From NCBI GenBank assembly GCA_036346405.1, contig CM070561.1, positions 27,250,215 to 27,314,214 of the forward strand: a stretch of DNA of 64,000 bases, written 5' to 3'. This document shows, one piece after another, positions 11,562-24,330 of this stretch. Both the position numbers and the translations under genes were made by a program. The notes under the pieces are model-generated. The model was given only the letters and a program-made list of their open reading frames with translations, made no database searches and was not told where the DNA came from. Source of the stretch: Phyllostachys edulis (taxonomy: Eukaryota > Streptophyta > Magnoliopsida > Poales > Poaceae). Numbering within the stretch: position 1 is the stretch's first letter; every line of letters begins with the position of its first letter.

Positions 11562-12118
11562 ACCGGCGAAAGACCTTTCTTTGGTCCGGACTCGATCAAT
11601 GAGGCCGAGAGTTAGGTTCAGCTTATTCGTGAGCGTCTTCGCACAGCCCAATCCAGGCAAAAGAGCTATGCGGATCGCCGTCGTCGGGAGTTGAGTTTTG
11701 AGCCTAATGACTTTGTTTATCTCAAAGTCTCTCCTTTGAAGGGCCATCAACGTTTCGGTGTCAAGGGCAAGTTAGCTCCTCGATATGTGGGTCCCTACCG
11801 CATTATCGAGAAGAAAGGAGCTGTTGCCTATAAGTTGGAGTTGCCTGCTGCACTTGTTATGATGTGTTCCATGTGTCCCAGTTGAAGAAGTGCCTCCGTG
11901 TTCCAACTGAGGAAGCTCCGTTGGAAACTCTCGATGTCCAACCAGATCTGACCTATCGCGAGCACCCTGTTCGCATACTCGAAGAGGCTGAACGAAGAAC
12001 TAGGAATCGTTCCATTAAGTTCCTTAAAGTTCAGTGGTCGAACCATTCCGAGGATGAAGCTACTTGGGAAAGCGAAGATTGTCTGCGTGCGGACTACCCT
12101 TCTTTCTTTTCCGAGTGA
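11562..12118 (+). pseudogene. pol: Integrase C-terminus with chromodomain-like end
   Basis: After the stop at 11559, homology resumes: YADRRRRELSFEPNDFVYLKV, a GPYRIIEKKG segment, and from 11864 FHVSQLKKCLRVP followed by a chromodomain-like stretch (SIKFLKVQWSNHSEDEATWE). There is a frameshift near 11850, and it ends with TGA at 12116-12118. The chromodomain in chromoviruses is believed to steer integration toward particular chromatin. Confidence 0.85.
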
Positions 12119-12143
12119 GCCAAAATCTCGAGACGAGATTTTT

Positions 12144-12160
12144 GTAAGGGGGGGAGATTT
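12144..12160 (+). other. Polypurine tract of the Tekay-like element
   Basis: A purine run with AAGGGGGGGAGA lies next to the 3' LTR and would prime plus-strand DNA synthesis. Confidence 0.85.
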
Positions 12161-15100
12161 TGTAACATCCCAAATACCTAAATAGGTGTTTGTTTCAAAT
12201 GTAATTAAATGTGTAGAAATTAAAACTTTTTCTCACATCTTGAAAACCCCTAAACTCACATATAATTCGTGTCCAAGAGTTGTGTTATCCAAAAACACCC
12301 AACTCTTGTTGACCAAAAGTCAAACTCATGTTCCATTTGTCACAAATCTTGTGCAAAACTTTTGAAAATAATTTTCCTTGGTCCTAGTATTGACGTAGGG
12401 CCTTCCTGAAAAATATCATAAGTTATAAAACTTGTTTGATAATTTTTGGAGGTAAAACAATTCCTTGAACAGCCTTCATGAATTTCTTGAGAAAAATGTA
12501 TTGTATAAAAACCTCTGGGAATTTTATGTAAGGTTAATCTTAATGTCAGCAAGCTCCAGTTAAAATTTCAAAAATTTTGGAGTTAAATTGCTATCCCAAA
12601 CAATTCTGCTAAGTCTTAGCTGCTAAAAATTAAATTTAAAAAGGGGTGCACTGTTCCTTGGGCTGAACCGCTTTGCAAAGCTGGTCCAGCCCAGCCCCAT
12701 CAGACCTCCCCGCCACCCACTTGAGGTTGCAACCATTGGATCAAGATCCAACAGTCACGACCTCCTCCCGGCCAGTAGCAGCTCAAGCGACCTCCTCTCC
12801 ACCTTGATGATGTCGTGTCATGGATTCCTATCTAACGCCACGACCTCCTCCTCTCGACCAACTCATCAGACCTCCCTTCCCACTTGTGCGAGGTCAGGGC
12901 CGTTGGATCAACATCCAACCGCCACGACCTCCTCAGTTTATCTTGTGCACCAGACCTCCTCCGCGGTCAACATCGCAAGGACCTCCCGCCTCATCGAGGT
13001 CATAGCCGTTGGATCAAAGATCCATGGCCATGACCTCCCTCGCTAATCAAGCCACCGCACCTCCTCTCCACCTTGTGGGGGTCGTGGCCGTTGGATTGAG
13101 ATCCAAGGGCCACGACCTCCGCCAACCATCCTTGACCAAGACATCCCCTCGCCTTGTGCGCGTCAGACCTCCCACAAGACGTGAGGTCGTGGCAGATTAG
13201 ATGAGAATCTCACGGCCATGACCTCCCTTGTGCGTTCTGCGATCCTTGGACCTCCTGTCCCATTTTTCCTCGTGCGCATCCGCGTTAAGGAAATCGTGGG
13301 GTCACGACCTTCCCGTCCAAGATCGTGTGGCTGGGACCTCCTCCCAGTCACTTTAAACGTAACGGTTCAAAAATAACATCGATGGCCACGACCTCCTCAT
13401 TCACTTAATCCAGCGGTGGGCTTGAGGACTGTTCTTCTCCTAGCTTGGGCTCGCGTGCAGGCCATGGCGAAGGAAGGTCAGCTCAAGTCTTGTCCAACGG
13501 CTCTACTCTGGCGCATTAAATGCGTGTCACCCCTTTCCGCCCACTTGGCCATGCTCTGACTACCTACCCTGTCCCCTCCATCTTGTCTACTCCATGGACC
13601 TCCCGTGGACCTCCCCTGGGCTAAGCTCACCATGAGCTTAACCCATGGTGCAGGACCTCTCCTACCCTAGGTATAAAACCTCCTCGAGCTCCCTTTGGCT
13701 TCTTTTACACACCATAGAGCTTGGCCTTGCCTGTGCTTGGCCGAGCTTGTCCTCCACCAACCTCCCTTTTGGCTGCCATTGTTGTAGTCCTTGGAGCTCC
13801 TCGGTGGCTTTGTTCCAGTGGCTCCCTCTTCAACCCCTTGCTCAATTGGTGCTTCCTAAACCTCCTGGAGTTAAACCTAACACATGTTGGGTTGACATTT
13901 TCAAAGGAGCCTTAGCATTGGAGCTTGGAGCTTGGGCTTGGGGCAGTGGAGCTTCTCATCTTCCCCAACTCTGGTCATCACTTCCACGACCTCCTCAGCA
14001 CCTTCATGACGTCCAGGTAACCTCCTGGTAGTCTTTAGTGCTGGGCACACGCTTGAATGATGTTGCAGAGCTTTACTTCGCATTTTGGTCGTTTGGCCGT
14101 GCTTGCCACCTTGGCCATCTCCGGCTCGCCGGCGTTCAAAGCCGTCGCCACCGTCGAGAGTTGGTCCACTGTGTGCGCAACGCTATTGCGCACACAATGG
14201 TACCCTTGGTGGTCGCCATGAGGTCTCGTCATCGCCGCATTGCCCATGTCTTTACGGTGAGCTTTTTGTCGGGCCGACCACCCGCAGCGTGTCATTAGGA
14301 CAAAGATTTGGGGCAGTAAATGCTCCCAATGATGGGGCATTTACTGCTGTCTTAGCGCCTAGACCTCCTTGTGTCCCGCGCGCGGACCTCCTTGTGTCCC
14401 GCGCGCATTAACTTCATGTCGTAGCGTCTTGTGCTTTGCTGAAAAGAGCGCTGGATCTGGCCGTCCAAGACCTCCTCCGAGGATATCTTGAACTTCCAGG
14501 ACCTCCCCTTGCGCAATCGTGGCCGTCCAGACCTCCCCTGGTGGTCTGTGACGTTAAGACCTCCGCGTGGACCTCCTCGAGGTCATCTAGACCGTTTAGA
14601 CCTCCCTCGCTTCATCCCCACCGTTCTGGACCTCCCTCTGGTGTTGTGGTCCGTTGGATGCACCATCAACGGCCACGACCTCCCTCTGCCCAGCTGTTCT
14701 TTGGGAGGACATGGACCGTTGGATCCAAGATCCACGACCCATGACCTCTGGACCTCATGGCCAGGCGTGTCGTTAACCCCTGGGAGGTCTTGAGCCGTTA
14801 GATCTGAGATCTGTGGCTCATGTCCTCCCTGGTCCTGATGGTTTTTAGAAACTCTAGAAAACTCTTTATTTGCAAAGCTGAAAAAGGTAATAACTTCAAA
14901 ATTTCATATCTAATTCATTTTAAATCCAAATAAAGTGATTCAAATTTCTGCAGCTCTGTCTTGGACTAGACTTTAATCTAAAAATGATTATAAGTTGAGT
15001 TCAGCTCCAGAACCTAGATTTGCCAATAGGTTTTAAAACTAACTTTAAATGTTACACATAAAATAGTGTTTAACTTGTAAAATGCATAGGTAATGCTCTG

Positions 15101-17214
15101 TAGATTATTTTTGAGTGAATCCAACTTTGTTGGTTTCCTCTATTAATGAACTTACTGTGAAAATTAGTTTTGAACATGTTGCTATTGTCAAAAAGAGTAC
15201 TTGTGCATTATAATTTTGTTCAAGTTCTTGTTTTGAAAAATTATAGAAAATGCATAATAGCTCCAAATGAGATGAACTCAATTGTGTTATTCATCTCATG
15301 AGGTGCTGGTTTTACAGTAAAAATCTCAGTATCACCACCCTTCTAGAAAATGTTGCCTAATAATTAAATTAGTGAATAGTGGCAGTTTGGTATTTTTAGG
15401 GCGGAGCAGATTTTTTTTGCTCATAACTTTTGCATTGAGAATCCAAATCAATTGGTTCTTATTGCTAAATTCCCTAAAAATCATCCTCTTGCTGCTGTAA
15501 AAATTCAGAGTATTTGGAGTTTGTTTGCTGTGCTGTCTTTGTCGTTTTTCATCGTTCTTATCGATTCTTTTCGTCTTTTCAATTAGGTGTTGACGAGTGT
15601 GTTGATCCCGTGAGCGATCCTCAGCAAAATATTGAGCAAAACCAGCAAGGCAAGCAGTTTGATCATCTCCATACTGTCCCATTACTTTAAGGTCTAATAT
15701 ATTGTTTTACTTGTATGTATGCATTGCTACTTTGTGTTGAAATGTAGCTAGTGATCCTATAGATGCATAATCAGTAGGTAAATGTCCATTCTCTACTACT
15801 AAGCCTAGGATTACTTACTGTGATGTGGAGTTCGTTGGATGAGCTCTCATCACTTAGTAGATCACGTTTTGATATGCTTAGCAATGCTTAGATAACGGTA
15901 GAAATGGGCGGTTGTCGACATTATGTCGATGACCTTGATCACACTAAAATTCTTATTCCTTTTTGTCCATCTTGTGCTTTGTCACTTTGTAAACAAATAA
16001 AACAAACATGAAAACAAATCTGTTATTGACTTGGGCACAATGGATGATGGTGTGATTTGTTGGGTGTGAAAGGAATGGTGCCCAAGTCCCCAAGGACCGA
16101 GTTACTTGCGCCACTGATCCAAGCACTTATGCGTGCTAACCACACGAGGGGGATATGGGACCTCTCTTGGCTAAGTACTTTGGGAGGTGTTAATTGGGGG
16201 TCGCAGGTGAGTAAAACTATTTTATAAGGGAAGGAGCACTGCGATTCTTGTGGTGGGCAGGTGTCTCCTTCCTTCTGGGTTGTCGCGACTCTTAATTAGC
16301 ATCGCTCATTGGAAATGCCTCGTAGGACTTAGCCGTGCCGGCATACCAAAGGAAGTGTGCTAATCATGTGGCGAAAAGGCGGTCTGGCGTGTGGGTACAT
16401 TGGTACACCCCTGCAGGGTTAAAACTATTCGAATAGCCTCGTCCTAGGTTATGGACACGCTTGGTGATTTCCCGCAAGAACTAGACTACAACATTTAATT
16501 AAAACTTGATGGGTTGGTATGAATGGATGTTCATGCTATTGTTGTGGTGGCTATTGGGTTAGTCACTTCCAGGATTGTTGTTGTCTATCTTTTGTTACTT
16601 GTCTCGTTGTTCTTGCAAATTAAAATGATTGCAAATCTGCTATGGAAATTATTTAAATATTGCAAATGAAAACTTGCTTTATGCTAAAATAAGTCCAAAG
16701 CCTCATCCACTAAATAAAGCTTGCATGTAGTTAAACTATAGTTCTGTTATACTACACGTCAGTCTTGCGAGTACATTATTTGTACTCATTTGCTTTGCTT
16801 AATAACCTTGTTGCAGAGGAGGTAGGGTCCAAAGGACTTTACTTTTGTGAGATGTGCGGCAGTTGGGAATCGAGCTAGGCGTCTTGGTTGGTTGCCTTGT
16901 GGGCTAAAGGCAAACCTTGTGGCTCCCTTTTGTTTATCGCCATCTTATGGCATGTTGCTTCCGCTGTGTTACCTTTATTGTTGTATTTGGCCGGTCGGCC
17001 CCTTTTGTAATAACTCTATATGTTGTATGTCTTTTAATCTAGTTTGTGCTTTGGTTCTATGTGTTGAATGGAATTGATGCATGATTTTGTAAAGGGGTGT
17101 GTATACTGCATTCTGGGAAGTATACATATCTCGAAGACACGGATTATTATGTTTGTGATGCTAGGGTCAATGGTTGACTAAGTATTACAAGCTTAATAAA
17201 CCGGGGTCCTCACA
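12161..17214 (+). repeat. 3' LTR of the Tekay-like element
   Basis: Begins TGTAACATCCC and ends GGTCCTCACA; 5054 bp. It is colinear with the 5' LTR throughout, including the hairpin zone, the TATA box at 13672-13678, CTATTCGAATAG at 16425-16436 and the GAGTAC stem at 16769-16787. Confidence 0.95.
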
Positions 17215-17219
17215 TTACC
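17215..17219. repeat. Target site duplication TTACC (right)
   Basis: Exact copy of 1880-1884. Confidence 0.93.
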
Positions 17220-18223
17220 AAAATGCCCCTTCTCGATCTTTTCTGAAGACCGAGTCCACAGATCGTGAAGCAATCCCATGCTTCGCCACGTGTAGGTTGA
17301 TCAACGGCTCCATGTCGGCAAGTCTCTCCCGTCCGGATCCCACCGGCACCACTGAGCACTTGCAACGACTCCCGCGCCGCTTGATCCAACCAGTCGCACC
17401 GAACTGCCCGTTCGGTCATCCATGTCCATTCTGCGCCCGCTTGAGTTCTCGACCTCACCCGCATCCTTGATGGTTCGGACCTCGGCTCTCCAATCTTAGT
17501 CGATCCACCTCGCCATTGGTATCATAGACACGCAAGCCACCGCCGCGACAATAGACCAACAAACCGTTTACGGGAACAAGTTCTTCACAACTTGACCCAC
17601 GTTAGTCAAAACATGCATCATACAACACATATGCAATGATAACCCTGAACTTGACCTAACAAGAACACGTCGTGCGCCACGCTGCCCGATTTACAAGCCA
17701 AAAGCGGTCGACCGCCACCCTTCACTGAGTGCGACCGCCACCGGCCTGGATCGACCGCCAACCAAAGGCCGGTCTGACCGCCACATGGGACTTAGCCAAA
17801 ATTCCACCCCTGGAAATCCGAACCTTTCTGGAATTTTCAAACGAATAGAACTTTTGCTTAGAGGCTCCAAAAATTATGGGACCAAGTGCAGAAGAACCCT
17901 CTCACTTGCCTACACCCTCTATTTTTGGCCCAGCTCCAAAATCCAAAGTCATTAAAGTGGCCGGTCGACCGCTCGAGGCAAAGCAGGTCGGACCAGCTCC
18001 ACTAGCTTGCCTCGACCGCCACCTGGTCGGTCGACCGCCCGACCACCATTCGGAAAAATCACACAAGGCATGAGTGGTCTGACTGCCACCATGGCCGGTC
18101 AGACCGCCAGAGGCCTAACAGAACTGGAGCAACACCGAAAACGGGTGATTCCGTAAATCCTCAACGCCATTGTCAATTGTCTCATCATCCTAAGATCGTG
18201 GGCATATCCCCATGATATCCACA
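17220..18223 (-). repeat. LTR of the minus-strand element, second arm
   Basis: Sequence resumes directly after the duplicated TTACC and is rich in CGGTCGACCG / CGGTCTGACCG words, as is the first arm. I place the outer edge at CCACA (18223), because the minus strand then begins TGTGGATATC. That would give an LTR of about 2.27 kb. The other LTR is not in the window, so this edge is an inference. Confidence 0.55.
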
Positions 18224-19513
18224 GAGGAGTTTCTACAATGGAGAGTGGTCGGAGATTAGCACCTCCTAAGGTTTTTGTGGTGGGCTTAGCCTAATCCGAT
18301 GGGTTGCCGATCGTATGTTGAGCCTTATCATTCCCACTTGGCCCACAACCAATGGGAGCTTCATCGACACCGTTACCAGATGTCGATTGGCTTCTAGTAA
18401 TGCCAGAGGGCATTGGTGAGTACCTGTCAGCCATGATAGCATCGAGTGTACACTGATTCTCGGGTTGCAATACTGAAATAAAATAGAGGAAAATGGCATA
18501 GATTTCTTGGGAGAGAATGGGACTGCTCTTTATTGATATGAACTAGCTATTACAGGGGGTGCCTACGACCAGGCAGTGAACTAATCCTAGTTACACTGAG
18601 TATGATGTTTACTACACAATTCAATCAGACTTGAGGTGTGCACCTAATGCTGCTTTTTTCAGATGCAGGTTGATCCTCTAATTTGATGCCCGATGATCCT
18701 CCTTTCGTCCGCGCTCCATCCTTAAATAACTTCTGAAGAGGTGACAATTACTCCTGGAGAAGATATTCGTTGTGAAGCGTCGCGACTGGTCAGAATAGTG
18801 TGACTGTTGATAAAGTATCAACCGCTCTGCGGTTGAGTGTCTGTAAGACACTCAACCGTATGGTGATTGCTTGTCAGTATCTAAGGATTATGCAACGTCA
18901 TGTGGTATGGAATATACAACATGTGTTCCATTCATCACACGGTAAAGAATATATTTCGAATTAGATCCAGATACCAATTCATAGCTCTTACGAGCAGCTA
19001 CCTAGTCGGAGACTAGGTACAGGACCTTGTCCGACCAGGGTACCCATTATGTAACCTCTAGAATCCTTACGACCAGTGCGGTCATTAACCTTAGGGGTTA
19101 CGACCACGAAGACGTATGGTCTTGTATTATGTATTAAAGTAATACATAGAGATTTTAATCATCGTCAATCACCACCACATGGAAGCACCACCGCCGATCT
19201 TCCTCCGGCCACATTCTTCCTATCCCTCGGCACTAGTGAGTTCCTAGTTTCCCCTAGATACTCGTGCTTGCGTTGATTGGGAGAAAGAGTTGCCGGAGCA
19301 CCAAAACCGATGTAGCTCCATAAGCCGACGCCGCTCATCGGCCTGACAAAGACCACCGCCACAAAGTACGAGCTTCCCGCAGTACCAACCGGTCGCTCGA
19401 GCCGTGGGGTCCCATTTTGGCCACTCGGTCGCGCCACTGCGGTTTCGCTCGTCGACAACGAGCATAGCCATGAGCGGTCGGGAGCTTCCCCTCTGTTGTT
19501 TGAAAACGGACAT
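18224..19513. other. Unassigned repeat-like stretch
   Basis: No supported gene. A minus-strand frame of 47 codons (18291-18434) starts MADRYSPMPSG but has no recognised domain. Words such as TACGACCAG around 19060-19110 resemble those in the Angela-like LTR at 36304-37888, so degraded LTR DNA is likely. No LTR boundaries or target duplications were found. Confidence 0.4.
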
Positions 19514-19938
19514 TCACAGTAGCATATTAATTGAACCAAATCTCAGTTAATTAAGGTTAAAAAGGTGATTAAATGCTGAACTAATGAACTACTTTGTACA
19601 CTACCATGCGGGCCCTTGAACAGAAAGCTAGGAGATTAAATACACTGATTTCCATAATGACCCAATGATGCGTGGGCCCAAGGCCTTGAACCCACCCGGA
19701 AACCCAGAGTGAACCACGAGAACTGTGCTTTGGACTCCAGTCCACACGCACTGTTATGGTGAGCCAACAGGCTGACACGTAGGTCCCACCTGTAAGCGTA
19801 TGGATAGTACGCCTTTAGTTATGAGCAAAATACGCTTTCCATATTCGGAAAATGCAAACCTCAACATTATAGAGAATAATACGCTTTCCATATATAGAAA
19901 ACGTAAATATCATGAGAGCAGCGAGAGAATACGTTTTC
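19514..19938 (+). repeat. LTR-D, left arm (host of the LARD-like insertion)
   Basis: This joins in sequence to 32734-32741 and 35435 onward once the nested elements are removed. It carries a TGACACGTAGGTCCCACC-like word also seen (inverted) near 54370-54540. It also contains AATACGCTTTCC...GAAAACGTA-type stem-loops at 19828-19855 and 19878-19908, and half of a third at 19928-19938. The left edge of LTR-D is not defined. Confidence 0.5.
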
Positions 19939-20005
19939 TGTGACGAACCACCCTGTGATATCTGACAAAAGGTCAGGAGGACCCCTTTTTTGCGGTACTT
20001 CAGGG

Positions 20006-20105
20006 GAGGTCTACTAGGACCTCCCAGAGGTCTGCAAGACCTCTGGAGGTCGTGGCCAACCACCGCCGAGGTCCACGGGACCTCCCGGAGGTCTTGAGGA
20101 CCTCC
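20006..20105 (-). repeat. Four short GAGGTC...GACCTC hairpins
   Basis: Consecutive stem-loops at 20006-20023, 20026-20044, 20068-20084 and 20087-20105. Each has a 6-8 bp stem built on GAGGTC/GACCTC and a short loop. A similar set lies at about 28383-28490 in the other LTR. They sit near the LTR's 3' end (U5 side) on the minus strand. Confidence 0.8.
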
Positions 20106-22466
20106 TGGAGGTCTTAACCAACCACCGGTTAGTAGCACCTCTTAGTATATCACAGAGGTCAAGCCAGGACCTCGAGCTAAGTCGTAGGACCTCTGGAGGT
20201 CCTGCCTGCACTGCACCGAGCTAGTCCCAGAGCAGTTGGCTAGCTCGCATGAGATCCAAACAAGTGTAATCAAATCCATACACAAGCTAAGAGGAGCAAG
20301 AGACAAAACAATAAATATAAATATATTAAGGACCAAACCGGCCAAGCTTCTTCAGGAGATGCCTCAAGGGCTACAAGAGAATAACAAGAACAGTGGAAAG
20401 CAAAGCTTCAGCGATAGGTCCAACCGATCAGCCCAGCTGTCGAGTGGAGGGCGTCCCCTAGGTCACAAGGTCTCCAAAACCTCTTCTTCATCGAGCTTTG
20501 AGCTCCTGGAACCTCCTGCAATGCTTGATATGAGCAGAGGGCAAAAGCCATGAGTACATTGAATGTACTTAGCAAGCCGTGAGGAATGTATGCATTAGAT
20601 AATTATGCAAGGCTTGCCAAAAGAGAGTCAGAAGGTTAGTTGCATAAGCGGTGTTTGACAATAAGTAATAACTAGATTGAAAAGCTCAAGTTAAAACATT
20701 AGTACATAAATACATTGATTTCAAAAGGTCATGAGCACCGCTCACACCAAAGACACCTGGAGCACCCACTCGGGACTACCCAAACCAACAGTGGGAGGTG
20801 CTGGTCATACCCATGACCGGAACCTCTCCCACGACCACCCCTGGAGCACCCACTCCAGAGTTCCCCAACCAGCCCTGGACCAACTAGTGAGCCAGCCATG
20901 ACCCCTCTGGGCCGCCAAGGTCTCTTCAAGGCAAAGCCATGACCTCTCACCCAAGTGTCCAGGAGCACAAGTTCACAAAGCTACCCCTTGCACCATTTCA
21001 TCGAGCATGTCCATAACCAAGGACTTGGCTATTGAATAGATTTTACACTCTGCGAGGTGTACAACTTTACCCACAATCCACGATCTCTCCAGTGAGGCGG
21101 GTTCGGTCACCCTTGCTCACTTAGAAGGTGAGCGGTCTGGAGCGCGACAAGGCTTTACAAAGCTTTGAATTGACTCAGAGCTGCCCGCTAAGGTTTAGCC
21201 AATCCCCTTTGGTCTAGAAGTCCATGAGGGTTATGGGGTGCCCCTCTTGTGCCAGCGAGTCACACGCTCAACCCAGCACCCCAAGCCAATCCATTGCTAA
21301 TTATTCAGCCAGACCATTCCCATAAAATGATCTTGTGGTTGCACTGATTGGCCCAGATCAACCGACACAAAGTAAAGTCCTTATTTGTGCTCGAGCAAGA
21401 CATCCACAACCCCAAAATGAAGCATCCACTACTCACTCCCGACCTTCTTGCCCGAGCAAAACAATTTGTAATTAACCACGCAAAAGACCACCCGGTCTGG
21501 CACAACAATTATTAATGTGATCTCGCACCACAATCAACACAACTTAGGCATCCCGCCATAGTTGTAACAATGGCACCAACCACAGGGTTCCATATTTCAA
21601 TTAGTCAAGATTATTAATTGATGAGGCATGATTCACAGACCCACGGTTTCTAAAGCAAGGCTAAGCATACAACATACGGTCCCAAAGTTGGCAACAACAA
21701 GGAATACCAACAAAATATCCATCCTAAGGTGTCCAAAGAGTTCATGTCAACATGATCGGTTCAAGTATATCAAGGAGGCATAATGTCAAGTAGGAGGATA
21801 GCTCTTGCCCAAAACATGCTTTATAAAGATAGCCATGCAAGTTTAATGAATTAAAATAGCTTTGCAAAGTGGGATCAAGATGATCAAGGGCCACGACTTG
21901 CCTCTGTTGGAGAAAGAAAAGCTTGGTGAAGGAGCTTGATTCACGAGTTTCTCAACGATCACCGAGATCTACGTTATAAAAAGAAACCAAATAAGCAAAT
22001 AATTTCCAAGAAAACCAAAAGAACTTACTCAAAACCAAGAGAGAAGAGAGATCCACGAGGAGGAGGAGGAGATCCACAGTCGGGAAGAAACCGAGGAGTT
22101 GAAATGAGGAGGCGAGGCAATGGTGCCCTCTGGTGCTCTATTTAAAGAGCAAGGAGCGAGCACCAACCCAAAGAAGCGACCAGGTTCAAGGTTTTAGGAC
22201 AAGGGCACCTTGCCACAAGGTGCGAAAAGAAATAAAAGCAAGGGATGTGACACAAAGTAGAAAAAAGAGTACAAAAGGTAGGTGGCGGCATTTAATGTGA
22301 CTCGACCCACATTAAATGCACTAAGACCGCCAAAAGGCCGATCAAAAGGTCTGTGAACCAAAGGACATGGTCCACGGTCCAAATAGGAGGTCAAGGAGGA
22401 GGTCCAAGAAGGAGGTCTGCGAGGAGGTCCTAGGACCAAGGAGGTCTAGACATAAGGTCTAAACAC

Positions 22467-23035
22467 AAAGGGAGGTCTAAACCTAAAGGAGGTCCAAACA
22501 CAACAAGGAGGTCCGAACCTAAGGAGGTCCAAACACAGCAGGAGGTCTGAACCTAAGGAGGTCCAAACACAGCAGGAGGTCTGAACCTAGAGGAGGTCCA
22601 AACACAACAAGGAGGTCTAAACCTAAAGGAGGTCCAAACACAGCAGGAGGTGTGAACCCGAGGAGGTCCAAACACAACAGGAGGTCTCGAACCTAAAGGA
22701 GGTCCAAACACAACAGGAGGTCTGAACTGAGGAGGTCCAAACACAACAGGAGGTCTGAACCTAAAGGAGGTCCAAACACAACAAGGAGGTCTGAACACGA
22801 GGAGGTCCAAACACAACAGGAGGTCTGAACCTAAAGGAGGTCCAAACTCAGCAGGAGGTCTCGAACCCGAGGAGGTCCAAACACAACAGGAGGTCTCAAC
22901 CTAAAGGAGGTCCAAACACAACAAGGAGGTCTGAACTGAGGAGGTCCAAACACAGCAGGAGGTCTGAACCTAAAGGAGGTCCAAACACAACAGGAGGTCT
23001 GAACTGAGGAGGTCCAAACACAACAGGAGGTCTAG
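22467..23035 (-). repeat. ~35-bp tandem array in the 3' LTR
   Basis: Roughly sixteen units of 34-37 bp, each made of two half-units: GGAGGTCCAAACACA(A/G)CA and GGAGGTCTGAACC(T)(A)AA. Small indels disrupt any reading frame, so this is not a protein repeat. The unit edges and GGAGGTC core match the array at 30866-31384. Confidence 0.88.
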
Positions 23036-23802
23036 ACCACAAAGGTCAAAACACAAAGAGGTCCTAAGGATATGAGGTCCAAAAGACAAAAGATAGCCGG
23101 ACTTCAAGGGAGATCCAACCCTCAAGCAGATCTAGACCCCAAGGAGGTTTAAATCACGAGAGAACCAGGACCTCAAAAGAGGTCCCAAGCGCAAGGCAGT
23201 AAGGCGCTCGAGGAGGTCTGACGGTCAAAATCTCCCAAAAGGGAAAATCCGGCGGCCAAGATATCAAAAGGAGAGGACACGAATGGTCAAGATCGGAAGG
23301 CAAAGGGAGGTCTGGCGCTCAAGATCTCAAAAGAAGAGCTGAGCGACCAAGATCTCAAAGCAGGAGGACCTCGGTCTAGATCAAAGGGTGCGGGAGGTCT
23401 GACGGTCAAGGATATTCAAGATTAAAAGGGTGGTCTTTACAAAAGACCGGCAAGGATCGAGGAGGTGGTCCTTGCAAAAACAGCCGGGGAGGTCACGGGA
23501 TCAAGAAAACACGCGACCAGCGAGCCGTTCGATCGAATCGGGCGGTCGAGAAGGAAAGGAACGTTTGGACCATCAAACGCGTCTGCCCAGATTGAGCCGT
23601 CGAGATCCAGATCGGATGGCGCTGAACGAGGGCGTTCGGACGGCGAACAGAACCCGACAAAGGCTAGGCGTCGATTTAGATCGGACGGCCCTTAGGTGAG
23701 AAAGGTAAAGCCTTAAGCGTCTGACCACAAGAGTCAAAGAGGGTCCAAGCGCTAAGGAGGTCTTGGGCTGAGGAGGTCTGGACCTTTGGATCCAACGAAG
23801 GA

Positions 23803-24330
23803 GGACTGGACGGCTAAGATCTCGAGAGAGGAGGTCCTAACGGCGAGATCTCAACAAGGGGAGGTCTGGCGGCTAAGATCTCGAGAGGAGGTCCTAGCGG
23901 TCGAGATCTCAACAAGGGGAGGTCTGAGGCTAAGATCTCGAGAGGAGGTCCTAACGGCCAGATCTCAACAAGGGGAGGTCTGAGCGGCTAAGATCTCGAG
24001 AGGAGGTCCTAACGGCGAGATCTCAACAAGGGGAGGTCTCGAGCGGCTAAGATCTCGAGAGGAGGTCCTAACGCGAGATCTCAACAAGGGGAGGTCTGAG
24101 CGGCTATGATCTCGAGAGGAGGTCCTAACGGCGAGATCTCAACAAAGGGGCGTCTGGCGGCTAAGATCTCGAGAGAGGAGGTCCTAACGGCCGATCTCAA
24201 CAAGGGGAGGTCTCGAGCGGCTAAGATCTCGAGAGAGGAGGTCCTAACGGCGAGATCTCAACAAGGGGAGGTCTGGCGGCTAAGATCTCGAGAGGAGGTC
24301 CTAACGGCCAGATCTCAACAAGGGGAGGTG
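23803..24330 (-). repeat. ~58-bp tandem array found in only one LTR
   Basis: Nine units, each containing GGCTAAGATCTCGAGAGG, then AGGTCCTAACGGC, then GAGATCTCAACAAGGGGAGG. The unit length is 56-60 bp. The corresponding site in the 5' LTR (about 32160-32180) has no array. Confidence 0.9.

Larger units (their letters stand above)
1885..17214 (+). mobile_element. Complete Ty3/gypsy chromovirus, Tekay/Del-like, 15.3 kb
   Basis: The parts, in order, are: 5' LTR 1885-6930, primer site 6935-6948, gag, protease, RT, RNase H, integrase, a chromodomain-like C-terminus, a polypurine tract, and the 3' LTR 12161-17214. Integrase after RT/RNase H is the gypsy order, and a chromodomain at the end of pol marks a chromovirus. 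LTRs of about 5 kb fit the Tekay/Del lineage. The LTRs look nearly identical, differing mainly by small indels, so insertion is probably recent. The coding region nevertheless has several frameshifts or stops, so this copy is unlikely to be autonomous unless these are sequencing errors. Confidence 0.95.

Noticed and set aside
19050..19066. TGTAACCTCTAG as the start of LTR-D
   Set aside because: The following bases do not match the other LTR starts, and no target duplication (GAAAG expected from 40192-40196) precedes it.
22553..22816. Repetitive minus-strand frame like a repeat protein
   Set aside because: The units vary by 1-2 base indels, so no frame is kept; it is a DNA tandem repeat.
22467..23035. 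CRISPR-like array
   Set aside because: No distinct spacers; adjacent units differ only by mutations, and the setting is a plant LTR.
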